A DNA stretch of 64,000 bases from Petrocella atlantisensis (GCF_900538275.1 NZ_LR130778.1:3454883-3518882); one strand, 5' to 3'; shown: positions 27,164-38,150, counted from the first letter of the stretch. The notes: generated by a model from the letters alone, not told the origin. Translations and numbers: made by a program.

Positions 27164-28306
27164 ATGGAAGTAATGGGTCTATATATTCATATACCGTTTT
27201 GTGTAAAAAAATGTGACTATTGTGATTTTCTGTCCTTTGATCATTCAGAATTCATATTACGTGATGCCTATGTAGATGCCTTAGTTGTTGAAATCTTAGG
27301 GATGAAAAGCCAAAATCTAAATAATAAGCTTTCAACTATTTATATGGGCGGTGGCACGCCCTCGATTTTATCAGCAGAACAATTTAGCAGAATTATGAAA
27401 GCGGTCTTTGATGTATTTGAGTGGACAGAAGATGGAGAATTCACCATTGAGGTAAATCCTGGTATGGTGGATGCACTTAAAGTTAGAGCTTACTTAGATG
27501 CAGGCGTTAATCGTGTGAGTATGGGACTACAATCAGATGAAGAACAAATGCTAAAGACACTTGGTAGAATTCATGATTACCAGGTTTTTTTAGAAACCTA
27601 TCAAATGATGCGCGCTATGGGTATTGAAAATATAAGCTTGGATCTTATGTTTGGACTTCCCGGCCAAACATTCAAATCATTTAAAGCAACTTTGGAAAAA
27701 ACAATAAAATTAGAGCCTGAACACCTATCCATATATGGTTTAATCATTGAGCCTGGGACGGTTTTTGAAAGTCAAAATAAAAAAGGTCTTTTAGATCTGC
27801 CGGATGAAGATGAGGAACGCCGGATGTATTGGTGGGCCCATGATTTTTTAGAAAGCAAAGGCTATGAGCATTACGAGATCTCAAGCTATGGTAAACCGGG
27901 TAGAATAGGCAGACATAATCAGTCTTATTGGACGCTAGCGCCTTATCTGGGCGTTGGACTTGGAGCAGCTTCTTATCTAAATCTTAACCGCTACAAAAAT
28001 ATCGAAAATCTAAAAATCTATATATCAAAAAGTCATGAACTTGATGAGATACGTGAGCTAGAACAAACAGGGAACGCGATCAATCGATTGGAAGAATATT
28101 TTTTTCTGGGATTAAGGCAATTAAAAGGTATCAGTCTTGTAAAGGTTTATGAAGATTTTGAAGAAGAGCTCATAGCGCCCTATAGACCGATTATAAAACA
28201 ATTAGTAGAAGAAGAGATGCTTGTTGAGAGCGACGGATGGATCCGACTTACGAGAAGAGGCTTGGATCTTAGCAACTATGTGTTGGCACAGTTTATAAAC
28301 TTTTAA
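27164..28306 (+). CDS. hemW: radical SAM protein HemW (heme chaperone)
   Basis: HemN-like radical SAM protein. HemW members bind heme and deliver it to target proteins rather than acting as coproporphyrinogen oxidase. 380 residues; cluster motif CVKKCDYC near residue 15, then YMGGGTPSIL and NPGMVDALK. The motif continues CDF where HemN has a further cysteine, which fits HemW. The lepA-hemW-hrcA order is common in Bacillota. Confidence 0.93.
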   Translation: MEVMGLYIHIPFCVKKCDYCDFLSFDHSEFILRDAYVDALVVEILGMKSQNLNNKLSTIYMGGGTPSILSAEQFSRIMKAVFDVFEWTEDGEFTIEVNPGMVDALKVRAYLDAGVNRVSMGLQSDEEQMLKTLGRIHDYQVFLETYQMMRAMGIENISLDLMFGLPGQTFKSFKATLEKTIKLEPEHLSIYGLIIEPGTVFESQNKKGLLDLPDEDEERRMYWWAHDFLESKGYEHYEISSYGKPGRIGRHNQSYWTLAPYLGVGLGAASYLNLNRYKNIENLKIYISKSHELDEIRELEQTGNAINRLEEYFFLGLRQLKGISLVKVYEDFEEELIAPYRPIIKQLVEEEMLVESDGWIRLTRRGLDLSNYVLAQFINF

Positions 28307-28327
28307 TAGTTTTTTATGGATTACATA

Positions 28328-28356
28328 TTGACAAACCCATGAAAAAATAATATTAT
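28328..28356 (+). promoter_or_regulatory. promoter of the hrcA-grpE-dnaK operon
   Basis: TTGACA, 17-base spacer, TATTAT. Transcription should begin just before the CIRCE operator. Confidence 0.88.
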
Positions 28357-28367
28357 TAACTCAGATG

Positions 28368-28394
28368 TTAGCACTCCACACAAATGAGTGCTGA
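28368..28394 (+). promoter_or_regulatory. CIRCE operator, HrcA binding site
   Basis: TTAGCACTC, 9 bases, GAGTGCTGA; consensus is TTAGCACTC-N9-GAGTGCTAA, so one mismatch in the right arm. Placed 12 bases after the -10 box, where bound HrcA blocks transcription of its own heat-shock operon. Confidence 0.95.
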
Positions 28395-28416
28395 CAATGC
28401 GAGAGGTGATGATGGC

Positions 28417-29457
28417 ATGGAACTCAACGAACGAAAACTTAAAATACTCGAGGCAATCATTTCTAATTACTTAGATACAGCTGAACCGGTGGGATCAAGA
28501 ACCATCTCTAAGAATTACGATTTGGGTATATCCCCGGCAACTATAAGAAATGAGATGTCCGACTTAGAAGAACTTGGATTCATCATGCAACCCCACACAT
28601 CAGCAGGACGCATTCCGTCAGACAAGGGATACCGTCTCTATGTGGATATGATTTTGAGTGCCAAATATGACAGTCCAAAGCATTTATCCTATGTGGAAGC
28701 TTTACTAAGTAAAGCAGGACGTATTGAAACCCTCTTACAAGATATCGTTGCTGTATTAGCAAAAGAGACTAATCTTACTGCCATTGTTTCTACGCCTCAA
28801 TATTCCAAATGCAAAATCAAGAACATCCAATTGATTGAACTGGAAGCACAGAAAGTCTTAGCGGTCATCGTTACCGATGGTAATATGGCCAATAACTATG
28901 TACTGGAAATCAATGAAGATATGGATCAACCGATGCTTAATAAGCTTTCATTTATCTTGAATAATCAGCTTCATGGACTTGATGTTGAGGAAATCAATCT
29001 ACCGCTTATTGAAAAAATTAAAGCCTTTGCAGGTAACCAGGATGAAATAATTGGTAAAGTATTGGAAGTCGTGTTTCAAGCCGTTCATAACAATGATGAC
29101 ACACAAATCTACACATCCGGTGCCATTAATATGCTAAGGCTTCCGGAATTTAGTGATCTTGAGAAAGCAACATCGATTATGGAAACTTTGGATAAGAAGG
29201 ATTATATCCGACAGTTACTACTAAATGATTTTGATGGTGAAAGCATTGAAACAGATGGTGTAAAAATTAAGATTGGTTCAGAAAATAATAACGAGAATAT
29301 GAAGGATTGTAGCTTGATTACAACAACTTATCATATCGGTGGCAAGCCACTGGGTGTGATTGGATTGATTGGCCCGAGGAGAATGGATTACCAAAGTGCC
29401 ATATTTTCTCTGAAGTGCTTAATTAAAGAAATAGAAAAAAGGATGAATGATTCATAG
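28417..29457 (+). CDS. hrcA: heat-inducible transcription repressor HrcA
   Basis: Represses class I heat-shock genes by binding CIRCE; its folding depends on GroEL. 346 residues from ATG 28417: N-terminal winged helix (about 1-75, with LNERKLKILEAIISNYL, EPVGSRTIS and SPATIRNEMSDLEELGF), then the dimerisation and core domains (LIGPRRMDYQSA near the end). ATG 28417 follows AGAGGTGATG; an in-frame ATG at 28384 lies inside the CIRCE site and is not credible. Confidence 0.97.
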   Translation: MELNERKLKILEAIISNYLDTAEPVGSRTISKNYDLGISPATIRNEMSDLEELGFIMQPHTSAGRIPSDKGYRLYVDMILSAKYDSPKHLSYVEALLSKAGRIETLLQDIVAVLAKETNLTAIVSTPQYSKCKIKNIQLIELEAQKVLAVIVTDGNMANNYVLEINEDMDQPMLNKLSFILNNQLHGLDVEEINLPLIEKIKAFAGNQDEIIGKVLEVVFQAVHNNDDTQIYTSGAINMLRLPEFSDLEKATSIMETLDKKDYIRQLLLNDFDGESIETDGVKIKIGSENNNENMKDCSLITTTYHIGGKPLGVIGLIGPRRMDYQSAIFSLKCLIKEIEKRMNDS

Positions 29458-29482
29458 TCATCTTAAGAAAGGATGTATCGTT

Positions 29483-30094
29483 TTGAAAAATGATAAGAAT
29501 AAGAAAGACGAAGAAGTCTTGTCAGAGGAAAGCTTAGACGTGACTTCTGATAAGGGGCCAGATCTAGAAGATGCAATGGATCAAGTGGAGGATGTGGAAG
29601 TTGTAGCAGAAACGGAAACAGAAACCATAGAGGTGGTATCTCTTGAAAAGCAACTGGAACAAAAGGAAGCAGAATTAAAAGAACAAGTCGATCGTCATCA
29701 TAGAACGCTGGCAGAATTTGATAATTTTAGAAAAAGAACCTTGAAGGAAAAGGACCTGATGTATGAAAAAGGTGCTAAGGAAATACTTGAGGTCTTATTG
29801 CCCATCGTTGATAATTTTGAACGGGCATTTGATGCAGTGACGGATGATCATAAGGAAGATTCCTTTGTGAAAGGTATTAGCATGATTTACAAGCAACTGG
29901 TTGCAGCACTTAAGGAAATGGGCGTTGAAGAAATTGAAGCTTTAGATCAGGTTTTTGACCCACACTTGCATCATGCTGTACAGCATGAAACTTCAGATGA
30001 TCATGACGAAAGCATTGTGGCAGCCGTTTACCAAAAAGGTTATAAGTATAAAGACTCTGTACTAAGATACAGTATGGTCAAAGTCGTTAATTAA
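29483..30094 (+). CDS. grpE: nucleotide exchange factor GrpE
   Basis: Releases ADP from DnaK. 203 residues from TTG 29483, which lies 6 bases after AAAGGATG; an ATG at 29447 would overlap hrcA and has no binding site. Acidic N-terminus (about 1-55), long coiled coil (about 58-105, QLEQKEAELKEQVDRH, FDNFRKRT), and the C-terminal beta domain (VFDPHLHHAV, VLRYSMVKV). Confidence 0.96.
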   Translation: MKNDKNKKDEEVLSEESLDVTSDKGPDLEDAMDQVEDVEVVAETETETIEVVSLEKQLEQKEAELKEQVDRHHRTLAEFDNFRKRTLKEKDLMYEKGAKEILEVLLPIVDNFERAFDAVTDDHKEDSFVKGISMIYKQLVAALKEMGVEEIEALDQVFDPHLHHAVQHETSDDHDESIVAAVYQKGYKYKDSVLRYSMVKVVN

Positions 30095-30165
30095 GGTTAA
30101 TGTATCAACACTACTTAGTTGAACTTACAAATAGAATATATAAATTACGAACGCATCAACGTAAT
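30095..30165. repeat. partial copy of the dispersed inverted-repeat element
   Basis: Starts at the grpE stop codon. Aligns with the right half of the 24211-24335 element read in reverse: GGTTAA, TAGTTGAACTT, ATAGAATATATA and ATCAACGTAAT occur in order and at the same spacing, with the outer bases degenerate. It fills most of the 124-base gap between grpE and dnaK. Confidence 0.7.
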
Positions 30166-30203
30166 AAAACAACAACGATCATGGGCAATATTAATATAAA
30201 TAA

Positions 30204-32069
<1,866 letters not shown>

Positions 32070-32095
32070 AACAAGATAGCAAGAAGCATTTCACT

Positions 32096-32138
32096 AGGAC
32101 CGTACCAAGCGGTACGGTCCTTATTATTCTTATTATTC
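32096..32138 (+). terminator. terminator of the hrcA-grpE-dnaK operon
   Basis: AGGACCGTACC-AAGC-GGTACGGTCCT, an 11-bp perfect stem with a 4-base loop, followed by TTATTATTCTTATTATT. Confidence 0.9.
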
Positions 32139-32152
32139 CAATTATTATTAAT

Positions 32153-32232
32153 ATTCATAGAGGCGGGTTTACATGTTAAAATGTAACTTAAAATATATAT
32201 CCATGTCTTATAACAAACCTGCCTCTATGAAT
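32153..32232. repeat. 80-bp element with 18-bp inverted ends between dnaK and dnaJ
   Basis: ATTCATAGAGGCGGGTTT (32153-32170) pairs with AAACCTGCCTCTATGAAT (32215-32232), 17 of 18 plus a G-T wobble, with ACATG/CATGT inside. It is followed by GTTTTT. It is too long for a normal terminator and unrelated to the TTGACACC repeat family. The rest of the 372-base dnaK-dnaJ gap holds only the terminator and the dnaJ promoter. Confidence 0.6.
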
Positions 32233-32294
32233 GTTTTTCAATATAAACATATGAAAAATCTAAGTAGCATAATCTATTATTCACAAAACGGTCA

Positions 32295-32323
32295 TTGTTA
32301 ATAGGCTGGCTTTGCTGTATAAT
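32295..32323 (+). promoter_or_regulatory. promoter of dnaJ
   Basis: TTGTTA, 17-base spacer, TATAAT, about 120 bases before the start codon. No CIRCE site lies near it, so dnaJ appears uncoupled from HrcA. Confidence 0.65.
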
Positions 32324-32441
32324 AGGTTCTGCTGATTTTAGTGTTCAAAGTCAAGGCACCATAAGCTGTGTATTCATTTTTTATGTGTGCTCATATACAT
32401 AGATGTAACCGTTGTAGAAATAAGTTTATTGAGGTGGTCAA

Positions 32442-33572
32442 ATGGCAGATAAAAGAGATTATTATGAAGTGTTAGGTGTAAACAGGCAAGCGAGTGGACC
32501 GGAGATCAAAAAAGCATATCGTAATCTTGCTAAGCAGTATCATCCGGATATGAATCATAACAGTGAAGAAATTGAACAAAAATTCAAAGAAGCAACGGAA
32601 GCTTATGAGATACTTAGTGATGCAACCAAAAGACAACAGTATGACCAGTTCGGTCATGCAGCGTTTACCCAAGGTGGCGGCGGTTATGGTGGCTTTAATG
32701 ATATGGGTGACATGTTTGGCGATATTTTCGGCGACTTTTTCGGTGGCGGTTCAAGACGAAGAGCCAATGCACCTCAAAAAGGCGATAACATTCAAGCACG
32801 TATTAATCTAGAGTTTGAGGAAGCTATTTTTGGTGTTGAAAAAGAGATTTTTGTAACTGTTTCTGAACCTTGTGATACTTGTGATGGTAGTGGGGCAAAG
32901 CCCGGTACTTCAAAAGAAACTTGTACGACTTGTGCAGGTCAAGGACAGGTAAGGTATAACCAACAAACTTTATTTGGTACAGTCCAAAGCGTTCGTACTT
33001 GTCACCAGTGTGGTGGATCAGGTCAAATGATTAAAGAAAAATGTACAGACTGTCATGGTAGTGGTCTTAAAAAGCAGAACAAGAAATTATCCGTAACCAT
33101 ACCGGCAGGTATTGATCATGGTCAGAGTATGCGTCTTAGAGGTAAAGGTGAACCGGGTATTAATGGCGGACCAAAAGGTGATGTTATACTACAGGTTTAT
33201 GTTAAGCCTCATGCCATTTTAGAAAGACGTGGTGAAGACATTTACTACGAACTTCCAATCAGTTTTTCACAAGCAGCTCTTGGAACAGAAGTCTCAGTCC
33301 CAACCATAGATGGTAATGTGACCTATGAAATAAAAGCTGGCACACAAACCAATACAAAATTCAGACTAAGAGGTAAAGGGGTTCCTCATCTTAATAATAT
33401 AAAGCTAAGAGGGGATCAATATGTAACCGTTTCGGTTATGACGCCAAAAAGCCTTAGTGATGAAGAACGAGAACTTTTCATACAGTTGGCAGAACTAGCC
33501 GGTGAAACCGTTGATGAAGGTAAAAAGAAAAAAGGTATTTTTAACAAAATCAAAGATACCTTGGAGAAATAG
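32442..33572 (+). CDS. dnaJ: chaperone protein DnaJ (Hsp40)
   Basis: Co-chaperone that delivers clients to DnaK and stimulates its ATPase. 376 residues: J domain (1-70) with the HPD motif in YHPDMNH, a Gly/Phe-rich region (about 72-105), four CxxCxGxG-type zinc modules ([32 protein letters not shown]), then the C-terminal beta domains. GAGGTGG precedes the ATG. Begins a unit with prmA and rsmE. Confidence 0.98.
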   Translation: MADKRDYYEVLGVNRQASGPEIKKAYRNLAKQYHPDMNHNSEEIEQKFKEATEAYEILSDATKRQQYDQFGHAAFTQGGGGYGGFNDMGDMFGDIFGDFFGGGSRRRANAPQKGDNIQARINLEFEEAIFGVEKEIFVTVSEPCDTCDGSGAKPGTSKETCTTCAGQGQVRYNQQTLFGTVQSVRTCHQCGGSGQMIKEKCTDCHGSGLKKQNKKLSVTIPAGIDHGQSMRLRGKGEPGINGGPKGDVILQVYVKPHAILERRGEDIYYELPISFSQAALGTEVSVPTIDGNVTYEIKAGTQTNTKFRLRGKGVPHLNNIKLRGDQYVTVSVMTPKSLSDEERELFIQLAELAGETVDEGKKKKGIFNKIKDTLEK

Positions 33573-33580
33573 AGGCTAAG

Positions 33581-34504
33581 ATGAAGTGGACAAAATTAAA
33601 AATTCATGTGGCGCCACTAAGTGTCGATGCCGTTAGTAATATGCTCTTTGATATGGGCATGGAAGGTCTAGAAATCGAAGATCAATACTTATCTGAACCA
33701 GATAAGGAAGCCATGTATGCCAATTATGTAGCGGATACTTTAGTTCCATTTGAAGAATACCGTGTTGTTGTCTATCTAGATGAAAATCAGGATATAGAAG
33801 TTTGTAGAACGGATATAGAAAAGGGCTTAAAGGACTTAAGAACTTTCCTAGAAATCGGTTCGGGATTAATCACAATAGAAACCATGCCGGATGAGGACTA
33901 TGAAAATAAATGGAAAACTTTTTATAAGCCCTTTAGAGTAGGCGATCATATGGTCATCACACCTATTTGGGAGAAGCCGGATTTAATAGAAGGTGACATG
34001 GTGATAGCCATAGACCCGGGAATGGCATTTGGAACCGGCACCCATGAAACCACCTATTTGTGCATTGAACTATTACAGGCATGTAGTCAGGAACTAGGGC
34101 AGGTAGCAGACATAGGTTGTGGTAGTGGTATATTAGCCATGGCTGCTGTGAGACTGGGTGCCAAATCGGCTATCGGTGTAGATATTGACGAGAATGCGGT
34201 TAAAATAGCAAAAGAAAATGTCAAAAACAACGCTTTAGAAGATAAGGTAACCATTTGCAAAGGCAATTTATTAGAGAACATTCAATCACCGGTAAATACG
34301 GTGGTCGCAAATATCTTGGCAGAGGTCATCATAGGCATCGTGAAGGATGTAAAAAAAATTCTACATACTTCAGGTATATTTATTGCATCCGGCATATTGA
34401 ATGAAAAAGAGAAAGCAGTGACGGATGCTCTATCCCAAGAAGGTTTTAGTATTGTTGAGATTCGCAGAAAAGGTGAATGGGTAGCGATTAAGGCTAGTCT
34501 ATAA
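33581..34504 (+). CDS. prmA: ribosomal protein L11 methyltransferase
   Basis: SAM-dependent methylation of ribosomal protein L11. 307 residues: N-terminal L11-recognition domain with WKTFYKPFRVGDHMVI, then the methyltransferase fold with DPGMAFGTGTHETT, SAM motif I ADIGCGSGILAMAA and VDIDENAV, and the catalytic-site-type motif VVANILAEVI. 8 bases after dnaJ; the dnaJ-prmA-rsmE order is widely conserved. Confidence 0.96.
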   Translation: MKWTKLKIHVAPLSVDAVSNMLFDMGMEGLEIEDQYLSEPDKEAMYANYVADTLVPFEEYRVVVYLDENQDIEVCRTDIEKGLKDLRTFLEIGSGLITIETMPDEDYENKWKTFYKPFRVGDHMVITPIWEKPDLIEGDMVIAIDPGMAFGTGTHETTYLCIELLQACSQELGQVADIGCGSGILAMAAVRLGAKSAIGVDIDENAVKIAKENVKNNALEDKVTICKGNLLENIQSPVNTVVANILAEVIIGIVKDVKKILHTSGIFIASGILNEKEKAVTDALSQEGFSIVEIRRKGEWVAIKASL

Positions 34505-34512
34505 GGAGACAC

Positions 34513-35265
34513 ATGTATCGATTTTTTGTAGAACCGGATCAAGTGAAAGATAAAACTATCCTCATCGAGGGTGCAAATATGAACCATATGAAGCAAGTAT
34601 TACGCTTGCGTGTCGGTGATGTTGTGACAATTAGTGATGGACAACAAAAGGACTATCGTTGTATAATAAAAACAATTATGGAGGATGAGATTTTACTGGA
34701 TATAGATACCGTGGTACCCACTACCAATGAATTATTAAGTAAAATCTCACTATTTCAAGGTATTCCTAAAAAAGACAAAATGGAATGGATCATTCAAAAA
34801 AACATTGAATTAGGCGTGTGCGAGATAATTCCGGTTAAGATGAAGCGTTGCGTTGTTAAGCTAGATGACAAGACAGCTAAGAAGAAAGTTGAACGCTGGG
34901 AAGGTATTGCAGAAGCAGCTGCAAAACAATCCAAAAGAAGTATCATACCAGTCGTTCAGACACCGGTTGGCTTTAAAGGTATGATGGAACAACTGGAGAG
35001 GATGGATCTTGTATTAGTGCCTTATGAGAATGCTGATGGCATGGCGTATACAAGAACTGTTCTTGGTCAACTAAAGGGTATTAAGAACATCGGTATCGTC
35101 ATTGGCCCTGAAGGCGGCTTTGATCAAGAAGAAATCAATCATTTAATGGCCACGGAAGCAAAAATCATATCATTAGGCCGACGTATCTTACGTACGGAGA
35201 CAGCGGGCATGACTTTGCTTGCGAATATAATGATACAAATCGAGGAGGATAATGATGGCAATTAG
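34513..35265 (+). CDS. rsmE: 16S rRNA m3U1498 methyltransferase
   Basis: SPOUT-class enzyme methylating U1498 of 16S rRNA. 250 residues: N-terminal PUA-like domain (MYRFFVEPDQ, NHMKQVLRLRVGD), then the knotted methyltransferase with VIGPEGGFDQEEI and LGRRILRTETAGM. AAGGAG precedes the ATG. Its 3' end overlaps the CheY-like gene by 11 bases. Confidence 0.96.
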   Translation: MYRFFVEPDQVKDKTILIEGANMNHMKQVLRLRVGDVVTISDGQQKDYRCIIKTIMEDEILLDIDTVVPTTNELLSKISLFQGIPKKDKMEWIIQKNIELGVCEIIPVKMKRCVVKLDDKTAKKKVERWEGIAEAAAKQSKRSIIPVVQTPVGFKGMMEQLERMDLVLVPYENADGMAYTRTVLGQLKGIKNIGIVIGPEGGFDQEEINHLMATEAKIISLGRRILRTETAGMTLLANIMIQIEEDNDGN

Positions 35266-35620
35266 AGTTTTAGTTGTAGATGATGCAGTATTTATGAGAA
35301 CAGTACTTAAGAAAATGTTGGTTGAAGATGGTTATGAAGTGTGTGGTGAGGCGGGCAATGGACTTGAAGCTATAAAACTTGCCAAAGAACTGACTCCTGA
35401 CGTTGTGACCTTGGATATCACTATGCCTGAGATGGATGGCGTTACTGCATTACCAAAAATCATGGAAGTATCACCAAACTCAAAAGTTATCATGTGTTCA
35501 GCTATGGGACAGCAGCCTATGGTTGTGGAAGCCATAAAAAATGGCGCAAAAGACTTTATAGTTAAACCTTTTCAAAAAGCACGTGTCGTGCAAGCCATCG
35601 AAAATGTCATGAGTAAATAA
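35255..35620 (+). CDS. stand-alone CheY-like response regulator
   Basis: 121-residue single receiver domain: acidic pocket DD at 9-10, phosphoacceptor Asp54 in VTLDITMPEMDG, switch Thr/Ser in MCSAM, and Lys in IVKPF. No output domain. The second of two adjacent ATGs is chosen (6 bases from GAGGAGG). Overlaps rsmE and ends at a terminator. No chemotaxis or flagellar gene is in the window, so its partner is unknown; CheY proper or another phosphorelay shuttle are both possible. Confidence 0.9.
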   Translation: MAIRVLVVDDAVFMRTVLKKMLVEDGYEVCGEAGNGLEAIKLAKELTPDVVTLDITMPEMDGVTALPKIMEVSPNSKVIMCSAMGQQPMVVEAIKNGAKDFIVKPFQKARVVQAIENVMSK

Positions 35621-35644
35621 ACATTCGATTGTAGAATAAAAGAG

Positions 35645-35667
35645 AGGTAGGGCGACCTGCCTTTTTT
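35645..35667 (+). terminator. terminator after the CheY-like gene
   Basis: AGGTAGG, loop GCGA (a GNRA tetraloop), CCTGCCT with one wobble pair, then TTTTTT. Ends the dnaJ-prmA-rsmE-cheY unit. Confidence 0.88.
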
Positions 35668-35750
35668 GTTCTTCTCTAGGAAAGTCATACTCAAGCATTC
35701 AGCCTTGAAGCGTGGTAGAATACGTTTAAGTAAAAGTCTAAGGAGATAAA

Positions 35751-36905
35751 ATGGAAATATATTTTGATAATGCGGCAACTACGAAAGTGCCCGACAAAGT
35801 AGCACAAGCCATGTTGCATATGTTAACTACGAACTTTGGAAATCCTTCATCCTTACATCAAAAAGGGTTTGAAGCAGAAAAAGCCATTGAAACCAGTAGA
35901 CAAAACCTTGCGCAAGCTTTAAAAGTCAATAAAAAAGAAATCTATTTTACCTCTGGTGGGACAGAAGCCAACAATATTGCGATCTCCGGTGTGGCGGTAG
36001 CCAATAAAAGAAGTGGTAGGCATATATTGGTCTCATCTATCGAACATCCATCTGTTAAGGAAACGGTTCGATATCTTGAAACCTTAGGTTATGAGGTTGA
36101 AACCATACCCACAGATAGTATGGGATATATTCAAATAGAAACGTTAGAACAACTTATAAGACAAGACACCTTAATGGTATCCATTATGTATGTAAACAAT
36201 GAAATCGGCACGATCCAAGATATGTCGACAATAGGGAAACTCATTAAAGCTATAAACCCAAAAACATTATTTCATGTGGATGCCATTCAGGCTTTTGGTA
36301 AATATATTTTAACACCAACAAAAGATCAAATAGACCTATTAACCCTAAGTGGTCATAAAATTCATGGTCCCAAAGGTATCGGTGCCATATATATAAAAGA
36401 AGGTACTAAAATAACACCCTTGTTTTATGGAGGTCGTCAAGAAAACGGTATACGATCAGGTACGGAAAACGTACCGGGTATTATTGGTCTTGGTGTGGCC
36501 ACAGAGGAAGCCTATGATCAGCTTCAGGATAATAGAAACCATATAGAGGGTATAAAGAAATATATGATTGCTAGACTTAGGCAAGACGTTCCTGATATTA
36601 CTTTTAACGGTGACATCGAAAAAGGCGCTTATCATCTATTGAACATAGGTGTTTTGGGTGTCAAAAGTGAAGTTCTACTTCATGCATTGGAAGAACTTGA
36701 GATATATGTATCCACGGGATCTGCATGTTCTTCTAAAAAGAAAAATCATAGTATTACCCTTTCGGCACTTAATCTGACTCATGAGGAAAAAGACAATGCG
36801 ATACGTTTGAGTTTTTCAAAATATAATACACAAGAAGAAGTCGATCAATTTATAGAACAATTGAACCGGTTATTGCCCATACTTAGAAGATTTAAAAGAA
36901 AGTAG
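35751..36905 (+). CDS. cysteine desulfurase, NifS/IscS-like partner of ThiI
   Basis: PLP enzyme that takes sulfur from cysteine as a protein persulfide. 384 residues: N-terminal YFDNAATTKVP, PLP-binding histidine region SSIEHPSVKETV, the PLP lysine in SGHKIHGPKG (Lys203), and the active-site cysteine in STGSACSSKK (Cys326). It sits 7 bases before thiI, like the NifZ-ThiI pair of B. subtilis, so its likely job is to feed sulfur for 4-thiouridine. No Fe-S scaffold gene is adjacent. Confidence 0.93.
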   Translation: MEIYFDNAATTKVPDKVAQAMLHMLTTNFGNPSSLHQKGFEAEKAIETSRQNLAQALKVNKKEIYFTSGGTEANNIAISGVAVANKRSGRHILVSSIEHPSVKETVRYLETLGYEVETIPTDSMGYIQIETLEQLIRQDTLMVSIMYVNNEIGTIQDMSTIGKLIKAINPKTLFHVDAIQAFGKYILTPTKDQIDLLTLSGHKIHGPKGIGAIYIKEGTKITPLFYGGRQENGIRSGTENVPGIIGLGVATEEAYDQLQDNRNHIEGIKKYMIARLRQDVPDITFNGDIEKGAYHLLNIGVLGVKSEVLLHALEELEIYVSTGSACSSKKKNHSITLSALNLTHEEKDNAIRLSFSKYNTQEEVDQFIEQLNRLLPILRRFKRK

Positions 36906-36912
36906 GATAATT

Positions 36913-38094
36913 ATGAAGCAAGGTTATTTAATAAAATATGGTGAACTTGCCCTTAAGGGTAAAAATAGATATATTTTTGAAAACGCACTGGTTAAGCACA
37001 TACGAGATGCTATTAAGCCTTTTGGTGAATTTGAAGTTGTTAAGGAACAAGGTCGTATTATATGCGAACCCCTTTCAGATGTGGATGATGAAGCTGTCAT
37101 GAACCGTATACGGATGATTTTTGGAATCATTGGCATATGTCCGGTTTATATATTAGATGACAACAGCATGGAGAATATAAGACTTCAAGCGGTTGCTTTC
37201 TTAGATCAACATTATGAACAACATGATTTTACTTTCAAAGTAGAAGCCAGACGTGCAGATAAAAAGTACCCACTTAATTCAATGGAGATCTCTAGAGATA
37301 TTGGTGGTGTGTTGTTAGATGCCTATAATCAGTTAAGTGTAGATGTACATAAGCCGGAAGTACGCGTACATGTTGAAATTAGGAACAAGTCTTATATTTT
37401 TTCTAAAGAAATTAAGGGTCTTGGCGGTATGCCGGTTGGCACCAATGGTAAGGCAATGCTCATGCTCTCAGGTGGGATTGACAGTCCTGTAGCAGGGTAT
37501 ATGGTTGCCAAACGAGGGGTTCATTTTGATGCGGTTTATTATCACTCACATCCTTATACCAGTGAACGTGCCAAGCAGAAAGTAATAGACCTTGGTAAAA
37601 TCGTTGCTAGATATAATGGTAGCTTTAATCTGCATGTGGTCCCTTTTACGGAGATTCAGTTGGATATCTATGAGAAATGTCCTCATGAGCAATTAACCAT
37701 TATCATGCGACGTTATATGATGATCATTGCAGAACGTATAGCAAGAGAGCATAATTGCTTAGCACTGATTACCGGTGAGAGCATAGGACAAGTGGCCAGT
37801 CAGACCATACAAAGTCTAGCAGCAACCAATGATGTATGCGGTATGCCTGTATTTAGACCACTTATTGGTTTTGATAAGCAGGAAATCGTAGATATAGCAC
37901 AGCGTATCGAGACTTTTGAGACTTCAATTTTACCTTATGAAGACTGTTGCACCATTTTTGTGGCAAAGCATCCGGTAACCAAACCTAACATCAAATCTAT
38001 TATGCGTTCAGAGGCCATTCTTGAGAATATCGAAGAGATGCTGCAAAGAGCAATCGATCAAAGAGAAGTCATTAAGATTGAACCTGACTTGTAG
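36913..38094 (+). CDS. thiI: tRNA 4-thiouridine synthase ThiI
   Basis: Adenylates tRNA U8 and inserts sulfur to give s4U8. 393 residues: ferredoxin-like and THUMP domains (about 1-165), then the PP-loop ATPase with SGGIDSPVAGYM starting at Ser186, and LITGESIGQVASQT. There is no C-terminal rhodanese domain, as in other Bacillota, which fits a dedicated desulfurase next door. A DCC motif near residue 342 is available for sulfur chemistry. Confidence 0.95.
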   Translation: MKQGYLIKYGELALKGKNRYIFENALVKHIRDAIKPFGEFEVVKEQGRIICEPLSDVDDEAVMNRIRMIFGIIGICPVYILDDNSMENIRLQAVAFLDQHYEQHDFTFKVEARRADKKYPLNSMEISRDIGGVLLDAYNQLSVDVHKPEVRVHVEIRNKSYIFSKEIKGLGGMPVGTNGKAMLMLSGGIDSPVAGYMVAKRGVHFDAVYYHSHPYTSERAKQKVIDLGKIVARYNGSFNLHVVPFTEIQLDIYEKCPHEQLTIIMRRYMMIIAERIAREHNCLALITGESIGQVASQTIQSLAATNDVCGMPVFRPLIGFDKQEIVDIAQRIETFETSILPYEDCCTIFVAKHPVTKPNIKSIMRSEAILENIEEMLQRAIDQREVIKIEPDL

Positions 38095-38095
38095 A

Positions 38096-38143
38096 AAAAC
38101 AAAGAGGCTACGCCTCGCTTTGCAAAGCAAATTGTTCCGGCAG
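38096..38143. other. short palindrome cluster after thiI
   Basis: Contains GAGGC-TAC-GCCTC and the perfect palindrome GCTTTGCAAAGC, then AAATTGTTCCGGCAG. The stretch GCAAATTGTTC followed by CGGC recurs at 45220 after mltG. Confidence 0.5.
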
Positions 38144-38150
38144 AATAAAA

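Noticed and set aside
28384..28416. Upstream ATG of hrcA at 28384
   Set aside because: It falls inside the CIRCE operator next to the transcription start, leaving no room for a ribosome binding site.
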